From positions 482,501 through 546,500 of the forward strand of contig JACJYK010000001.1 in NCBI GenBank assembly GCA_020636135.1: DNA of 64,000 nucleotides, written 5' to 3'. Made by a program: the position numbers and the translations under genes. Numbering within the stretch: the stretch's first letter is position 1; every line of letters begins with the position of its first letter. This stretch comes from Lewinellaceae bacterium. GTDB lineage: Bacteria > Bacteroidota > Bacteroidia > Chitinophagales > Saprospiraceae. Below the pieces are notes generated by a model. That model did not search any database and was not told the origin of the DNA. It worked only from the letters and a program-made list of their open reading frames with translations. Positions 52,601 through 55,760 of this stretch are shown here, piece after piece.

Positions 52601-53449
52601 AAGAACTATTCCTTCCCGGATGTTAATAAGCCCTGGAGTTTCCCGGAAACGGTCGATATATTGCCTCCAGTGCCTGATTCCATCCAGCATGATTTCATTG
52701 GTATTAAGATCGGTGACCTTAATGCTTCGGTGTTACCGAATGGTTTGGCAAGGCCTGAAGTACGCAGCAATGAGAACCTGCTATTACAAGTAGAAGATCG
52801 TTTTGCCTCACCCGGGGATACGGTCGATATTCCGTTGTATGGTCTGGATTATCAAAACATTACCGGCTGGCAATGGACATTGGGTCTCACTAATTTGAAG
52901 TTCCTGGAAGTAATTCCGGGCACACTGCCTTTGGAAGATGGAAATGTCGGGTTACGTTGGGCATCGGATGGCTTGATCACGATGAGTTGGGATCACCCGG
53001 AAAGCGATACCATTGCATCCGATCAGCCACTGTTTACCCTGAGGGTACAAGCCACGGATACGATCCGTTTGAGTAATGCTTTACATATCCTGTCCAGCAA
53101 GACTCCAGCGGAAGCCTACCGGGGCACAGACGAGATATTGGGTGTTGACCTGCAGTTCCTGAATGATCAGGAGGTGATCCGTCATGAACAAATGACAGTC
53201 TATCAGAACCACCCGAACCCATTCAATGAGAAGACCTGGATTGGCTTTGAATTGCCGGCAGCGGATCAAGTAATCATCCGGATCATGGACCAGCATGGCC
53301 GGACAATCAAAATATACCGGAATGCCTTTGTGGCTGGCTATCATGAAGTTGAAGTCAGTGGCGAAGGGTTGCCTCAGGCAGGTATCCTTTACTATCAGGT
53401 GGAATCTTCCAATCGAACGACGATCAAAAAGATGATCCGCTTGCAATAA
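25841..53449 (+). CDS. C-terminal part of the second giant HYR-repeat surface protein with T9SS sorting domain (9,202 aa)
   Basis: An open frame of 27.6 kb without a stop. Its first ATG (25841) lies in the lesion and has no signal peptide or recognisable initiation site, so this is most likely the continuation of the gene at 17973 rather than a separate gene. Content: B and C halves of the broken module, then HYR arrays of 8, 4, 9, 7, 10, 8 and 5 units each followed by an A-B-C module, and a diverged module region (about residues 5922-7650). Next is a unique Cys/Trp-rich region (about 7650-8794) that closely parallels that of the first giant. The end holds a dockerin-like EF-hand pair (8850-8911, AADINNSQTINVLDLVEL), a cohesin-like beta domain (about 8977-9107) and a T9SS type A sorting domain (9121-9202, YQNHPNPFN ... 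KMIRLQ). Removing the 47-bp excess gives a single protein of about 11,809 residues from 17973. The role inferred is a surface adhesin or filament. Confidence 0.85.
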   Translation: MMPAAPRDTVVGCPVQVPLPAPVLYRDACDGVLRIAFAQDMREPYSCDYTITRSWIGVDACGNRDTIIQLIRVKDTIAPEIPGLVDGDTIRYDCTDPLPTTVPSGMDACGPVSVGYEDSTATPSCPGEELIRRKYTATDVCGNERIYINWLQFRDTTRPEITCPADITLDCPADTTTTTTGVATATDACSSITISYSDAVTAECGTTYHVVRTWLAVDACGNSSACDQLITVQDTTRPVITCPSDITVDCPADTTTGTTRVATATDACSSVMISYSDAVTADCGTTYHVVRTWLAVDACGNSSSCDQLIIVQDTTRPMITCPADITLDCPADTSTTNTGVATATDACSSVTISYSDAVTTDCGTTYHVVRTWLAVDACGNSSACDQLITVQDTTRPVITCPGNVTLDCPADTSTTNTGVATATDACSSVTISYSDAVTADCGTTYHVVRTWLAVDACGNSSACDQLITVQDTTKPEITCPADVTLDCPADTATGTTGVATATDACSSITISYSDAVTADCGTTYYVVRTWLAVDACGNSSACDQLITVQDTTKPEITCPADVTLDCPADTATGTTGVATATDACSSITISYSDAVTTDCGTTYHVERTWLAVDACGNSSSCDQLITVQDTTRPAITCPADITLDCPADTSTATTGVATATDACSSITISYSDAVTADCGTTYHVVRTWLAADACGNSSSCDQMITVQDTTRPMITCPADVTLDCPADTSIANTGIAGATDMCSLIPVISYVNSLTSDCGGTYTINRVWMATDVCGNSTTCTQLITVQDTIIPTITVVAMNDTVQCDGTGNTTAYKSWIDNHGGAMASDGCGSFIWDTTLVSRTPGCGKTRIDRVLFIARDECGNADTTEGLFVIIDTIAPVMPAAPRDTVVGCPVQVPLPAPVLYRDACDGVLRIAFAQDMRESYSCDYTITRSWIGVDACGNRDTIVQLIRVKDTIAPEIPGLVDGDTIRYDCTDPLPTTVPPGMDACGPVSVGYEDSTATPSCPGEELIRRKYTATDVCGNERVYINWLQFRDTTPPEITCPADITLNCPADTTTATTGVATATDACSSITISYSDAVTADCGTTYHVVRTWLAVDACGNSSSCDQMITVQDTTRPVITCPADITLNCPADTSTTNTGVATATDACSSITISYSDAVTTDCGTTYHVVRTWLAVDACGNSSSCDQLITVQDTTRPVITCPVDITLDCPADTTTGTTGVAMATDACNSVTISYSDAVTTDCGTTYHVVRTWLAVDACGNSNSCDQMITIQDTTRPEITCPTDITLNCPADTTTGTTGVATAMDGCSSITISYSDAVTADCGTTYQVVRTWLAVDACGNSNSCDQLIIVQDTTSPTITVPAMNDTVQCDGSGNATAYMSWIDNHGGAMASDGCGSFIWDTTLVSRTPGCGKTRIDRVLFIARDECGNADTTEGLFVIIDTIAPVMPAAPRDTVVGCPVQVPLPAPVLYRDACDGVLRIAFAQDMRESYSCDYTITRSWIGVDACGNQDTIIQLIRVKDTIAPEIPGLVDGDTIRYDCTDPLPTTVPSGMDACGPVSVGYEDSTATPSCPGEELIRRKYTATDVCGNTRIYINWLQFRDTTRPEITCPVDITLDCPADTSTTNTGVATATDACSSITISYSDAVMTDCGTTYHVVRTWLAVDACGNSSSCDQMITIQDTTRPVITCPADITLDCPADTTTGTTGVATATDACSSVMISYSDAVTADCGTTYHVVRTWLAVDACGNSSSCDQLIIVQDTTRPMITCPADITLDCPADTTTATTGVATATDACSSVTISYSDAVTTDCGTTYHVVRTWLAVDACGNSSACDQLITVQDTTKPEITCPADITLDCPADTTTATTGVATATDACSSVTISYSDAVTADCGTTYHVVRTWLAVDACGNSKSCDQLITVQDTTRPVITCPAGITLDCPADTTTATTGVATAMDACSSITISYSDAVTADCGTTYHVVRTWLAVDACGNSSACDQLITIQDTTRPEITCPTDITLNCPADTTTATTGVATATDACSSITISYSDAVTTDCGTTYHVVRTWLAVDACGNSSACDQLITVQDTTKPDITCPADITLDCPADTTTATTGVATATNACSSITISYSDAVTTDCSTTYHVERTWLAVDACGNSSSCDQLITVQDTTRPAITCPADITLDCPADTTTATTGVATATDACSSITISYSDAVTADCGTTYHVVRTWLAVDACGNSSSCDQLITVQDTTPPNITCPVDTILNCPADTSIANTGIAGATDMCSLIPVISYVNSLTSDCGGTYTINRVWMATDVCGNSTTCTQLITVQDTTIPTITVVAMNDTVQCDGTGNTTAYKSWIDNHGGAIASDGCGGYTWDTTLIMRTPGCGKTRIDRVLFIARDECGNADTTEGLFVIIDTIAPVMPAAPRDTVVGCPVQVPLPAPLLYRDACDGVLRIAFAQDMREPYSCDYTITRSWIGVDACGNRDTIIQLIRVKDTIAPEIPGLVDGDTIRYDCTDPLPTTVPSGMDACGPVSVGYEDSTATPSCPGEELIRRKYTATDVCGNERIYINWLQFRDTTPPEITCPADVTLDCPADTSTATTGVATATDACSSVTISYSDAVMTDCGTTYHVVRTWLAVDACGNSSSCDQMITIQDTTRPVITCPADITLNCPADTTTGITGVATATDACSSITISYSDAVTTDCGTIYHVVRTWLAVDACGNSSSCDQLITVQDTTSPEITCPADVTLDCPADTATGTTGVATATDACSSITISYSDAVTTDCGTTYHVVRTWLAVDACGNSRSCDQLITVQDTTKPEITCPVDITLNCPADTTTGTTGVATATDACSSITISYNDAVTTDCGTTYHVVRTWLAVDACGNSRSCDQLITVQDTTKPEITCPVDITLNCPADTTTGTTGVATATDACSSITISYNDAVTTDCGTTYHVVRTWLAIDACGNSSSCDQLITVQDTTRPAITCPVDITLNCPADTTTTTTGVATATDACSSITISYSDAVTTDCGTTYHVVRTWLAVDACGNSSACDQLITIQDTTRPVITCPADITLNCPADTSTTNTGVATATDACSSVTISYSDAVTADCGTTYHVVRTWLAVDACGNSNSCDQLIIVQDTTSPTITVPAMNDTVQCDGSGNATAYMSWIDNNGGAMASDGCGSFIWDTTLVSRTPGCGKTRIDRVLFIARDACGNADTTEGLFVIIDTIAPVMPAAPRDTVVGCPVQVPLPAPVLYRDACDGVLRIAFAQDMREPYSCDYTITRSWIGVDACGNRDTIIQLIRVKDTIAPEIPGLVDGDTIRYDCTDPLPTTVPSGMDACGPVSVGYEDSTATPSCPGEELIRRKYTATDVCGNERVYINWLQFRDTTPPEITCPVDITLDCPADTTTGTTGVATATDACSSVTISYSDAVTTDCGTTYHVVRTWLAVDACGNSNSCDQLITVQDTTRPEITCPAAITLNCPADTTTATTGVATATDACSSITISYSDAVTTDCGTTYHVVRTWLAVDACGNSSACDQLITIQDTTRPAITCPADITLNCPADTTTTTTGVATATDACSSITISYSDAVTADCGTTYHVVRTWLAVDACGNSSSCDQLITVQDTTRPAITCPADITLNCPADTTTTTTGVVTATDACSSITISYSDAVTTDCGTTYHVVRTWVAVDACGNSNRCDQMIIVQDTTRPVITCPVDITLNCPADTTTTTTGVATATDACSSITISYSDAVTTDCGTTYHVVRNWLAVDACGNSSSCDQMITVQDTTRPVITCPVDITLNCPADTTTTTTGVATAMDACSSVTISYSDAVTTDCGTTYHVVRTWLAVDACGNSSVCDQMITVQDTTRPAITCPADITLNCPADTTTTTTGVATATDACSSVTISYSDVVTTDCGTTYHVVRTWLAVDACGNSNRCDQMIIVQDTTRPEITCPVDITLNCPADTTTTTTGIASATDACSSVTISYSDAVTADCGTTYHVVRTWLAVDACGNSSSCDQMITVQDTTRPAITCPADITLDCPADTSTINTGVATSTDACSNTTISYSDAVTIDCGTTYQVVRTWLAIDACGNNSACEQLITIQDTTPPTITCPADVTLNCPADTSITNTGIPSALDLCVIPTITYRNSLTSDCGGTYTINRIWTATDACGNNTSCTQLITIQDTTIPTITVAAINDTVQCDGNGNNAAFKNWIDNHAGAIASDGCGGYTWDTTLIERTPGCGRTRTDRVLFIARDECGNADTTEGAFVVIDTIPPVLPSAPADTLVGCPFNVPLPMPLMYRDDCDGVLRIAFAQDIPEPYSCDYTINRRWIGVDACGNRDTAIQLIRVKDTIAPTIPDLVDGDTITYNCTDPLPVTLPPGMDACGSVSVSYEDSTAMPSCPGEVLIRRKYTATDVCGNTRMYINWLQFRDTTPPDITCQAPMILYCPADTSIANTGLAIATDDCSTFTISHRDSIIPGCGTTYTVIRIWTAMDACMNNSMCQQTITVQDTMAPDITCPAAVIINCPADTSTANTGMATATDECNSVTTSYRDSIIPECGSTYTVIRIWTAVDACMNSSTCQQTITVQDTTQPAITCPVDITLDCPADTTIATTGVATAMDSCSSITISYSDAVTTDCGTSYHVLRTWLAVDVCGNSSSCDQLITVQDTTRPEITCPADITLDCPADTTTGTTGVATATDACSSITISYSDAVTVDCGTTYHVMRTWLAVDACGNSSSCDQLITVQETTRPAITCPVDITLDCPGDTTSGTTGIATATDACSSVTISYSDAVTTECGTTYHVLRTWLAVDACGNSSACDQLITIQDTTRPVITCPADITLNCPADTSTATTGVVTATDVCSSITISYSDAVTTDCGTTYHVVRTWLAVDACGNSRSCDQLITVQDTTRPEITCPVDITLDCPADTSTATTGVATATDACSSTTIRYSDAVTSDCGTTYHVVRTWLAVDACGNSSSCDQMITVQDTTRPVITCPLDVTLDCPADTSTTNTGVATATDACNSTTISYNDVVTADCGTTYHVVRTWLVVDACGNSSSCDQLITVQDTTRPVITVGAMNDTVQCDGSGNTISFMNWVDNHGGAVASDGCGSFVWDTTVLRTPGCGKTRVDQVLFIARDACGNADTTEGVFVIIDTIPPVMPQAPADTLVGCPFNVPLPMPLMYRDDCDGTIRIAFALDMPEPYSCDYTITRRWIGMDACGNRDTVIQLIRVKDTIAPVIPDLVDGDTITYDCTDPLPVTLPPGMDACGSVSVSYEDSTETPSCPGERLVRRRYTARDVCGNTQVYVNWLQFRDTTPPQITCPADVVLDCPADTSSGNTGIATATDDCGSIMISHRDSIIPGCGNTYRVIRVWTAIDACLNSSSCSQMITIQDTIAPVITCPAALTLDCPADTSTANTGVAMATDECNNITISYRDSIIPGCGSTYTVIRIWTAVDACLNSSSCSQMITIQDTIAPEITCPAAVTLDCPADTSTANTGIATAMDECNSVLISHRDSIIPGCGNTYQLIRIWTAVDACMNSSNCHQSITVQDTIAPEITCPTAVTLDCPADTSTTNTGVATAMDECNSVLISHRDSIITGCGNTYQVIRIWKAVDACLNSSSCSQMITVQDTIAPVITCPASVTLNCPADTSTANTGIATATDACDTAPLSLTHSDSIVTACGSTYSILRRWMAMDACGNSSSCVQAIVIQDTTAPSIITEASNDTVQCDGSGNMTDFIAWINNHGSAQASDECNGVTWDTSMVDRTQLCGRTRIDRVLFIARDACGNEATSEALFVIIDTIPPVLPSAPHDTLVACRNNVPLPSPLMYRDACDQVIRIAFSQDLSEPLSCDYTITRRWIGMDACGNRDTVIQLIRVKDSIPPEIPGLVHGDTVVYDCTDPLPTTVPQGMDNCSAVNVSYSDSTETPECAGERLIKRTYTAVDFCGNRNVIVNWLLFRDTTPPAFIMPVLSDTVDCDALSMQAYRNWIDNHGGALATDNCSSVTWDTITVQRALPCGSTRKDSVLFIVRDACNNADTMSGVFVIQDTTPPSLPVPPRDTLVECPNQIPAAQTLIAMDACNGVVMAVPIDIAEDFSCDYQIIRRWVFSDLCGNKDSIEQHIRVKDSIPPTFIDPVITDGDTTFLDCNDTIAVDTPAVVDACGLPVVQYQDSLLGPSCGVNSIIRRIYTATDVCGNTARLTHYYQFIDTTAPEIIILPRDTIVECDGAGNNDAFMFWVGEQAGAEATDVCGTIQWDYVLAASTPSCGSTRIDSILFIASDGCGNADTASALFTVIDTTPPVIDCPQNLQFNCPADTSVVNTGLPTAFDLCSTVPLITHRDSVIPGSCPNTFRLHRYWTATDACGNSSVCRQTIDVRDITPPVVSCPQDLLLDCDARTDVGATGVATAIDGCNPNPVISYRDSIVPGSCTNAYTILRIWSARDACGNIGSCTQRLMIRDRYAPTITCPANLTLDCSASIIPDSTGYATATDACDPNPLITYADTLTLGSCPQQGTLVRTWRATDACGNSRTCRQILTIVDQTSPVITCPANVTLSCEDDTSAVIRGTATARDNCSGTIMITHLDAIFNGSCTNNYNLRRRWMAVDACGNSSVCDQFLFIRDTSAPLISCPVAVTVSCSSDTIPTTSGLPTVTDVCDPNPLITYSDGIQNSTCANRFTALRTWVATDDCGNSRSCTQVITVNDQIAPVITCPVAITVDCALGTDTTLTGAATATDNCLQSPVIAFSDQTISTTCANTYTLQRTWRATDVCNNSATCIQNIRVVDTTAPVVTCPGDTVIDCASNPDPGQTGYPVYSDNCDGNPIATYADLTISQSCANAYVLRRIWTVTDACGNSDTCWQIIEVVDTTAPMLHIPPDTILICPIDTAASVTGYAIASDLCDTIPSVTYSDNVISGVCASDFTVNRLWTAVDVCGNSSSQVQVIRVHDTIPPVIICPADTILDCPADTMPSSSGTAIADDGCNLGLNIFYRNNITAGGCPGVYTLVRTWFAEDNCGNIDSCIQTIQVIDTTPPQPLIIMRDTLVGCPLDAPIAGPLPVSDACSGNQVILPVTRTVGSDCDYYVYHVWTYSDACGNVDSTVQRVHVKDSIPPEIPSLQDGDTIDFACTDPLPVTLPAGTDACGSVSVSFVDSTLAPPCPGEQLIRRVYTAMDLCGNTRYYTNWLWFHDTLAPVLSGARDTLVDCDGAGNLLAYADWISQHGRAVATDNCSGVIWDTTTVSTTYGCGATRVDSVRFIAMDSCGNSSSVVARFIIQDTTPPEITVLPRDTLFECDGMGNQAGFGNWIDQHAGMQAADVCSSVSWDTMTVSRTNDCVAGRARQVKFVVSDVCGNRDSALASFIIIDTLPPVIIREAQDTAITCDSVDINIVFARWMNDHGGALATDACSMDNLTWTSRVTDTVEDCTMLPTYAVVFYVADECGNQDSTLAIFSVIDTLAPSIVIPRDTIILCDQDTSPANLGDPIAEDNCSMFVLSYTDTVTPGSCNSEYQIERTWIVEDQCGNRTGGVQIIQVIDTVPPGMSCPATSNANCNFTEVPIFANYQTFIDSGGVITDNCELDTASFMYLNSYMDTVGRVIVLHRIYQIADACGNTSTCDHAVSLEDVIPPVANCRVEFSIMAGEDGLAHLVADSLDDGSTDNCGIDTMYVVPDVLSCGFFYGQDVERQVTLYVVDRFGNVGTCTTLVRVSCPCPPDGIPLSCQDQVKVSLASDCQRVVEPADVLAWEVLSCYNPYKVIIYDASGNAIGNTVNDSHVGQRLTYTIIDTLTGNRCWGDLKVEQSYPPAFTCVDDTISCLDPIPPVPDAPQGCTFVYRLRVMDEQWTDYGCDDPRFMGVLRRRLLVNDPWNNYTECVQNIYIRKENLDSLVCPVDTVLNGCLPDLDGQNRLLDTNLVTLDARGYPHPKPLVENGKVTGLVPVPFVIVQGDTVYLQFRDKACNLIVDYQDEIIPLCNPGYMIRRTWIIKDWCTGEERSCVQRISIVDTTGPALELASSITIPVETHGCKARVPVAVPKIIENCTFPYLPDDLSYSIRYELVLDQEGQQISYAGDLAGQTEYLYLPAGKYLLHYLISDACWNQREYIQTVWVVDDQPPVAVCDEITQVTLGPDSCVARIYARDLDDGSYDGCCEKLHFAVASMDDIDYWTKYWTGQLETCRPELEAAERNALIDHWIDCYVFNDYVDSRNCGADQLVLRVYEACDLPVRDSHLFFGNEHAWFCWNLYDDYACYFRLHYDEVDTDQVPVLDLCQESWATACYEPKHEHGTSYQNALCCTYPIQEQAQWQYIQWQYPEIGDYGLSSTRRWFQHLYSDCMIQLYKDDKVPPVVEAPADVTLYCDGVPGLVQLNEKGGYVLTDPGHAWNVCTEADHLTTGACSSSGWYQDIIGGSCCVTVPWDGEKMGYYAGSLPYDQPCNNDWYSSSWQPWYCKLWLELDKFDLSPATDWRSGQPAISDACTPQEELIIDYQEQNQLNDCGIGSVVRTWKVTDGCGNVTEAHQTIHVLARSDFEVVFPADTTVVCTDQISLDASAEGAGVPYITDDECEQIGISYQDERIQLDGSACYQIKRTWKLINWCVFKGDLASSHPEIIVDDRKVAGSVRPCIYRNLKDNGDGYMEYIQIIRVDDRTAPVLTMSADTTICTYWADCEPDTSSIVLGQAIDNCTSTDVLRYTYRWWPVDVPGEIHTGAGNVLSDRLPYGTIHVEMKVEDLCGNADTGILQIVIRDCKPPVPYCFEEIVTVVMDTTGQIVVPASTFNAGSYDNCTPQDALRFSFTADGQTPERTFTCLDIPNGKEALPELEMWVLDGNNNANYCTIRLKIQDNSGNACADVNTDFMVQGNIHTLSGEGIDQVDVKAMQTFLSDTTDINGDYDIQDLKPGVWYTIRPHRNHDPLNGVSTLDLVQIHKHILGMEPFTNPYQYIAADINNSQTINVLDLVELRKLILGVLDSFPHNTSWRFIPKNYSFPDVNKPWSFPETVDILPPVPDSIQHDFIGIKIGDLNASVLPNGLARPEVRSNENLLLQVEDRFASPGDTVDIPLYGLDYQNITGWQWTLGLTNLKFLEVIPGTLPLEDGNVGLRWASDGLITMSWDHPESDTIASDQPLFTLRVQATDTIRLSNALHILSSKTPAEAYRGTDEILGVDLQFLNDQEVIRHEQMTVYQNHPNPFNEKTWIGFELPAADQVIIRIMDQHGRTIKIYRNAFVAGYHEVEVSGEGLPQAGILYYQVESSNRTTIKKMIRLQ
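43604..48300 (+). repeat. Diverged A/B/C and HYR module region of the second giant
   Basis: After the homogenised superarray come A-, B-, C- and A-type modules (SDTVDCDALS, RDTLVECPNQ, GDTTFLDCND, RDTIVECDGAG). Nine HYR-like units follow with individually distinct sequences (IDCPQNLQFNC, VSCPQDLLLDC, ITCPANLTLDC and so on). The region ends with B, C and several A modules. Linkers are still DTTPP-like and DACGN cores persist, but codon choice uses ACC/GCC rather than the ACG/GCG of the superarray. Confidence 0.7.
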
Positions 53450-53488
53450 CAATGGATTCAATATTTGAATCAAACCAATATCAGTAGT

Positions 53489-53519
53489 ATCCCAATCCAC
53501 GAATCGATTGGGATCTTTT
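53489..53519 (+). terminator. Hairpin downstream of the giant gene
   Basis: Arms ATCCCAATC (53489-53497) and GATTGGGAT (53506-53514) form a 9-bp stem with an 8-base loop, followed by CTTTTC. This is a weak first terminator about 40 bases after the stop codon. Confidence 0.5.
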
Positions 53520-53526
53520 CAATCCC

Positions 53527-53565
53527 AAAAAGCCACGCTAGAATGCTAGCGTGGCTTTCTTTTTT
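53527..53565. terminator. Bidirectional terminator between the giant gene and gyrB
   Basis: A perfect 13-bp stem (arms 53529-53541 and 53546-53558, core GCCACGCTAG/CTAGCGTGGC) with a 4-base loop. T runs lie on the right side and A runs on the left, so it fits termination of both the plus-strand giant gene and minus-strand gyrB. Confidence 0.9.
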
Positions 53566-53593
53566 GGGTATTGATTTTAATTTTCTGGAGAGG

Positions 53594-55540
53594 TTACGCG
53601 TCGACTTTAGCGTATTTGGCATTAGCCTCGATAAAGGCACGGCGTGGTGGAACCTCGTCGCCCATAAGCATGGAGAAGATACGGTCCGCTTCTGCCGACT
53701 CATCCACCGTCACCTGCTTCAACTGCCGGGTCTCCGGATCCATGGTGGTTTCCCATAGCTGCTCGGCATTCATCTCACCCAGACCTTTGTATCGCTGAAT
53801 TTTAATGCTGCTGTCCGATTTACCACCGGAGTAGACATCGACAGCTGCTTTCCGTTCCTCATCATTCCAGCAGTACTGATATTGTTTGCCTTTCCGTACC
53901 TGGTAGAGTGGGGGAGATGCGATGTACAAATGGCCTTCATCGATCAGGGGTCGCATGTAGCGGAAGAAGAAAGTCAGGATCAGGGTCACGATGTGACTGC
54001 CATCTACGTCGGCGTCGCACATGATCACGATCTTATGGTAGCGCAACTTATGCAGGTTCAGGATACGTTCACCGTCCTCCCCTTCTTCGATGGATACCCC
54101 TAATGCCGTGAAGATATTTTTGATCTCTTCATTGTCATAGATCTTGTGTTCCAGCGCCTTTTCCACATTGAGGATCTTACCCCGCAGAGGAAGTATGGCC
54201 TGGAAATTCCGGTCGCGGCCGGATTTGGCGGTACCACCTGCGGAGTCTCCTTCCACCAGGAACAACTCACTGTGGCTGGGATCTTTGCTGGAGCAGTCAG
54301 CCAGTTTGCCGGGCAGTCCACCACCGGTTAATACGTTCTTGCGCTGGACCATTTCACGGGCTTTACGCGCAGCTTCTCTGGCTGTGGCCGCCAGGATGAC
54401 CTTATCAATGATGCGTTTGGCATCCTTGGGGTTCTCCTCCAGGTAATAGTTGAGTACATCACCCACACACTGGGATACGATACCCAGCACCTCGGAGTTA
54501 CCCAGTTCGCCCTTGGTCTGACCTTTGAACTGTGGTTCCGGAACTTTGACCGAAATGATGGCGGTCAATCCTTCCTTGAAGTCATCACCGGCAATATTGA
54601 CTTTGGTCTTACCAAACAGGTTGTTGTCCTCGCCGTATTTCTTGAATATTCTGGTGACGGCCCGGCGGAAACCACTTACGTGCGTACCTCCTTCCCGGGT
54701 GTGGATGTTATTGACAAATGAAACGATGTTTTCTGCATACGAAGTGTTGTATTGCATGGCTACTTCTACTTCGACATCGTCTTTCTTGGCTGTGACATAG
54801 ATCGGGTTCTCGATCAGGGGAGTTTTGGATTCATCAAGGAATTTCACAAATTCAACCAATCCTCCTTCACTGTGGAATATTTCCCGCTTAAAATCCCCGT
54901 CCTCTTCTTCGCGCTCATCGATCAGGGTCAGATACAGGCCTTTATTCAGGTAAGCCAGTTCGCGAAGACGCGTGGCCAGGGTATCGTATTTGTATTCCAC
55001 AGTTTCGAAGATGACCGGGTCCGGCGAGAAGGTGATTGTAGTTCCTGTATCCTCGGCATCTCCGATGGTTTGAACTTCTGCCAGCGGCTTGCCCTGGGCA
55101 TATTCCTGGACAAATACCTTCCCTTCACGATGAACTTCCGCACGCAGGTATTTGGACAATGCATTGACACAGGATACCCCGACGCCGTGAAGGCCTCCGG
55201 AAACCTTATAGGTGTCTTTATCAAATTTACCGCCGGCATGCAATACCGTCATCACCACCTCCAGCGCGGACTTTTTCAGCTTTGCCTGGATACCGGTCGG
55301 AATACCGCGGCCATCGTCGATCACCGTGATGGAGTTGTCTTTATGAACATGGACCGTGATGTTCGTAGCATATCCGGCCAGGTGCTCGTCGATCGAGTTA
55401 TCGACCACTTCCCATACCAGGTGATGCAAACCTTTGGTATCGGTGCTGCCAATATACATCCCCGGCCGCTTCCTGACGGCTTCCAATCCCTCCAGCGCCT
55501 GAATATTATCGGCACCGTAATTTGATGGTTTTTCACTCAT
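53594..55540 (-). CDS. gyrB: DNA gyrase subunit B
   Basis: A 648-residue protein, the usual length for Bacteroidota GyrB, which lack the long insertion of E. coli GyrB. It is the ATPase subunit of gyrase, which with GyrA introduces negative supercoils. The GHKL ATPase signatures are VVDNSIDEHLAG, DDGRGIP and GGLHGVGVSCVNALS. A transducer domain with the IHTREGGTH strand follows, then the TOPRIM domain with EGDSAGG and the metal-binding DADVDGSHI. The C-terminal tail has QRYKGLGEMNAEQLWETTM. The start at 55540 gives MSEKPSNYGADNIQALEGLEAVRKRPGMYIG, matching the family. A TAnnTTTG box lies upstream and a bidirectional terminator downstream, so it is probably transcribed alone. ParE was considered; the motifs and the continuous short tail fit GyrB better. 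Confidence 0.96.
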   Translation of the reverse strand: MSEKPSNYGADNIQALEGLEAVRKRPGMYIGSTDTKGLHHLVWEVVDNSIDEHLAGYATNITVHVHKDNSITVIDDGRGIPTGIQAKLKKSALEVVMTVLHAGGKFDKDTYKVSGGLHGVGVSCVNALSKYLRAEVHREGKVFVQEYAQGKPLAEVQTIGDAEDTGTTITFSPDPVIFETVEYKYDTLATRLRELAYLNKGLYLTLIDEREEEDGDFKREIFHSEGGLVEFVKFLDESKTPLIENPIYVTAKKDDVEVEVAMQYNTSYAENIVSFVNNIHTREGGTHVSGFRRAVTRIFKKYGEDNNLFGKTKVNIAGDDFKEGLTAIISVKVPEPQFKGQTKGELGNSEVLGIVSQCVGDVLNYYLEENPKDAKRIIDKVILAATAREAARKAREMVQRKNVLTGGGLPGKLADCSSKDPSHSELFLVEGDSAGGTAKSGRDRNFQAILPLRGKILNVEKALEHKIYDNEEIKNIFTALGVSIEEGEDGERILNLHKLRYHKIVIMCDADVDGSHIVTLILTFFFRYMRPLIDEGHLYIASPPLYQVRKGKQYQYCWNDEERKAAVDVYSGGKSDSSIKIQRYKGLGEMNAEQLWETTMDPETRQLKQVTVDESAEADRIFSMLMGDEVPPRRAFIEANAKYAKVDA

Positions 55541-55565
55541 AGGTGATTCACATTTTTAAGACGTG

Positions 55566-55573
55566 CAAAGATA
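55566..55573 (-). promoter_or_regulatory. Candidate -7 box of gyrB
   Basis: On the minus strand this reads TATCTTTG, a full match to TAnnTTTG, 25 bases upstream of the gyrB ATG. No clear TTTG -33 element is seen. Confidence 0.5.
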
Positions 55574-55760
55574 TGCAAAAAAAGCCTCCTATACCAGGAA
55601 TTCAAGACCTTAAAGGCCTCTTTTTGAATTGGTTTTATAGATGAAAAAGATTAATAACGAGAGGACCCGTCACCAGGTTCACACAAAGGCTGAGGTATCT
55701 GGATATTTAGTGGTTATTTCTGCTGAAACCGGGCTAATTGATTCTCGTCCGTACCTACTT

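Noticed and set aside
54752..55525. A 257-codon plus-strand frame opposite gyrB
   Set aside because: The gyrB sequence is fully conserved on the other strand; the overlapping frame is a codon-bias artefact.
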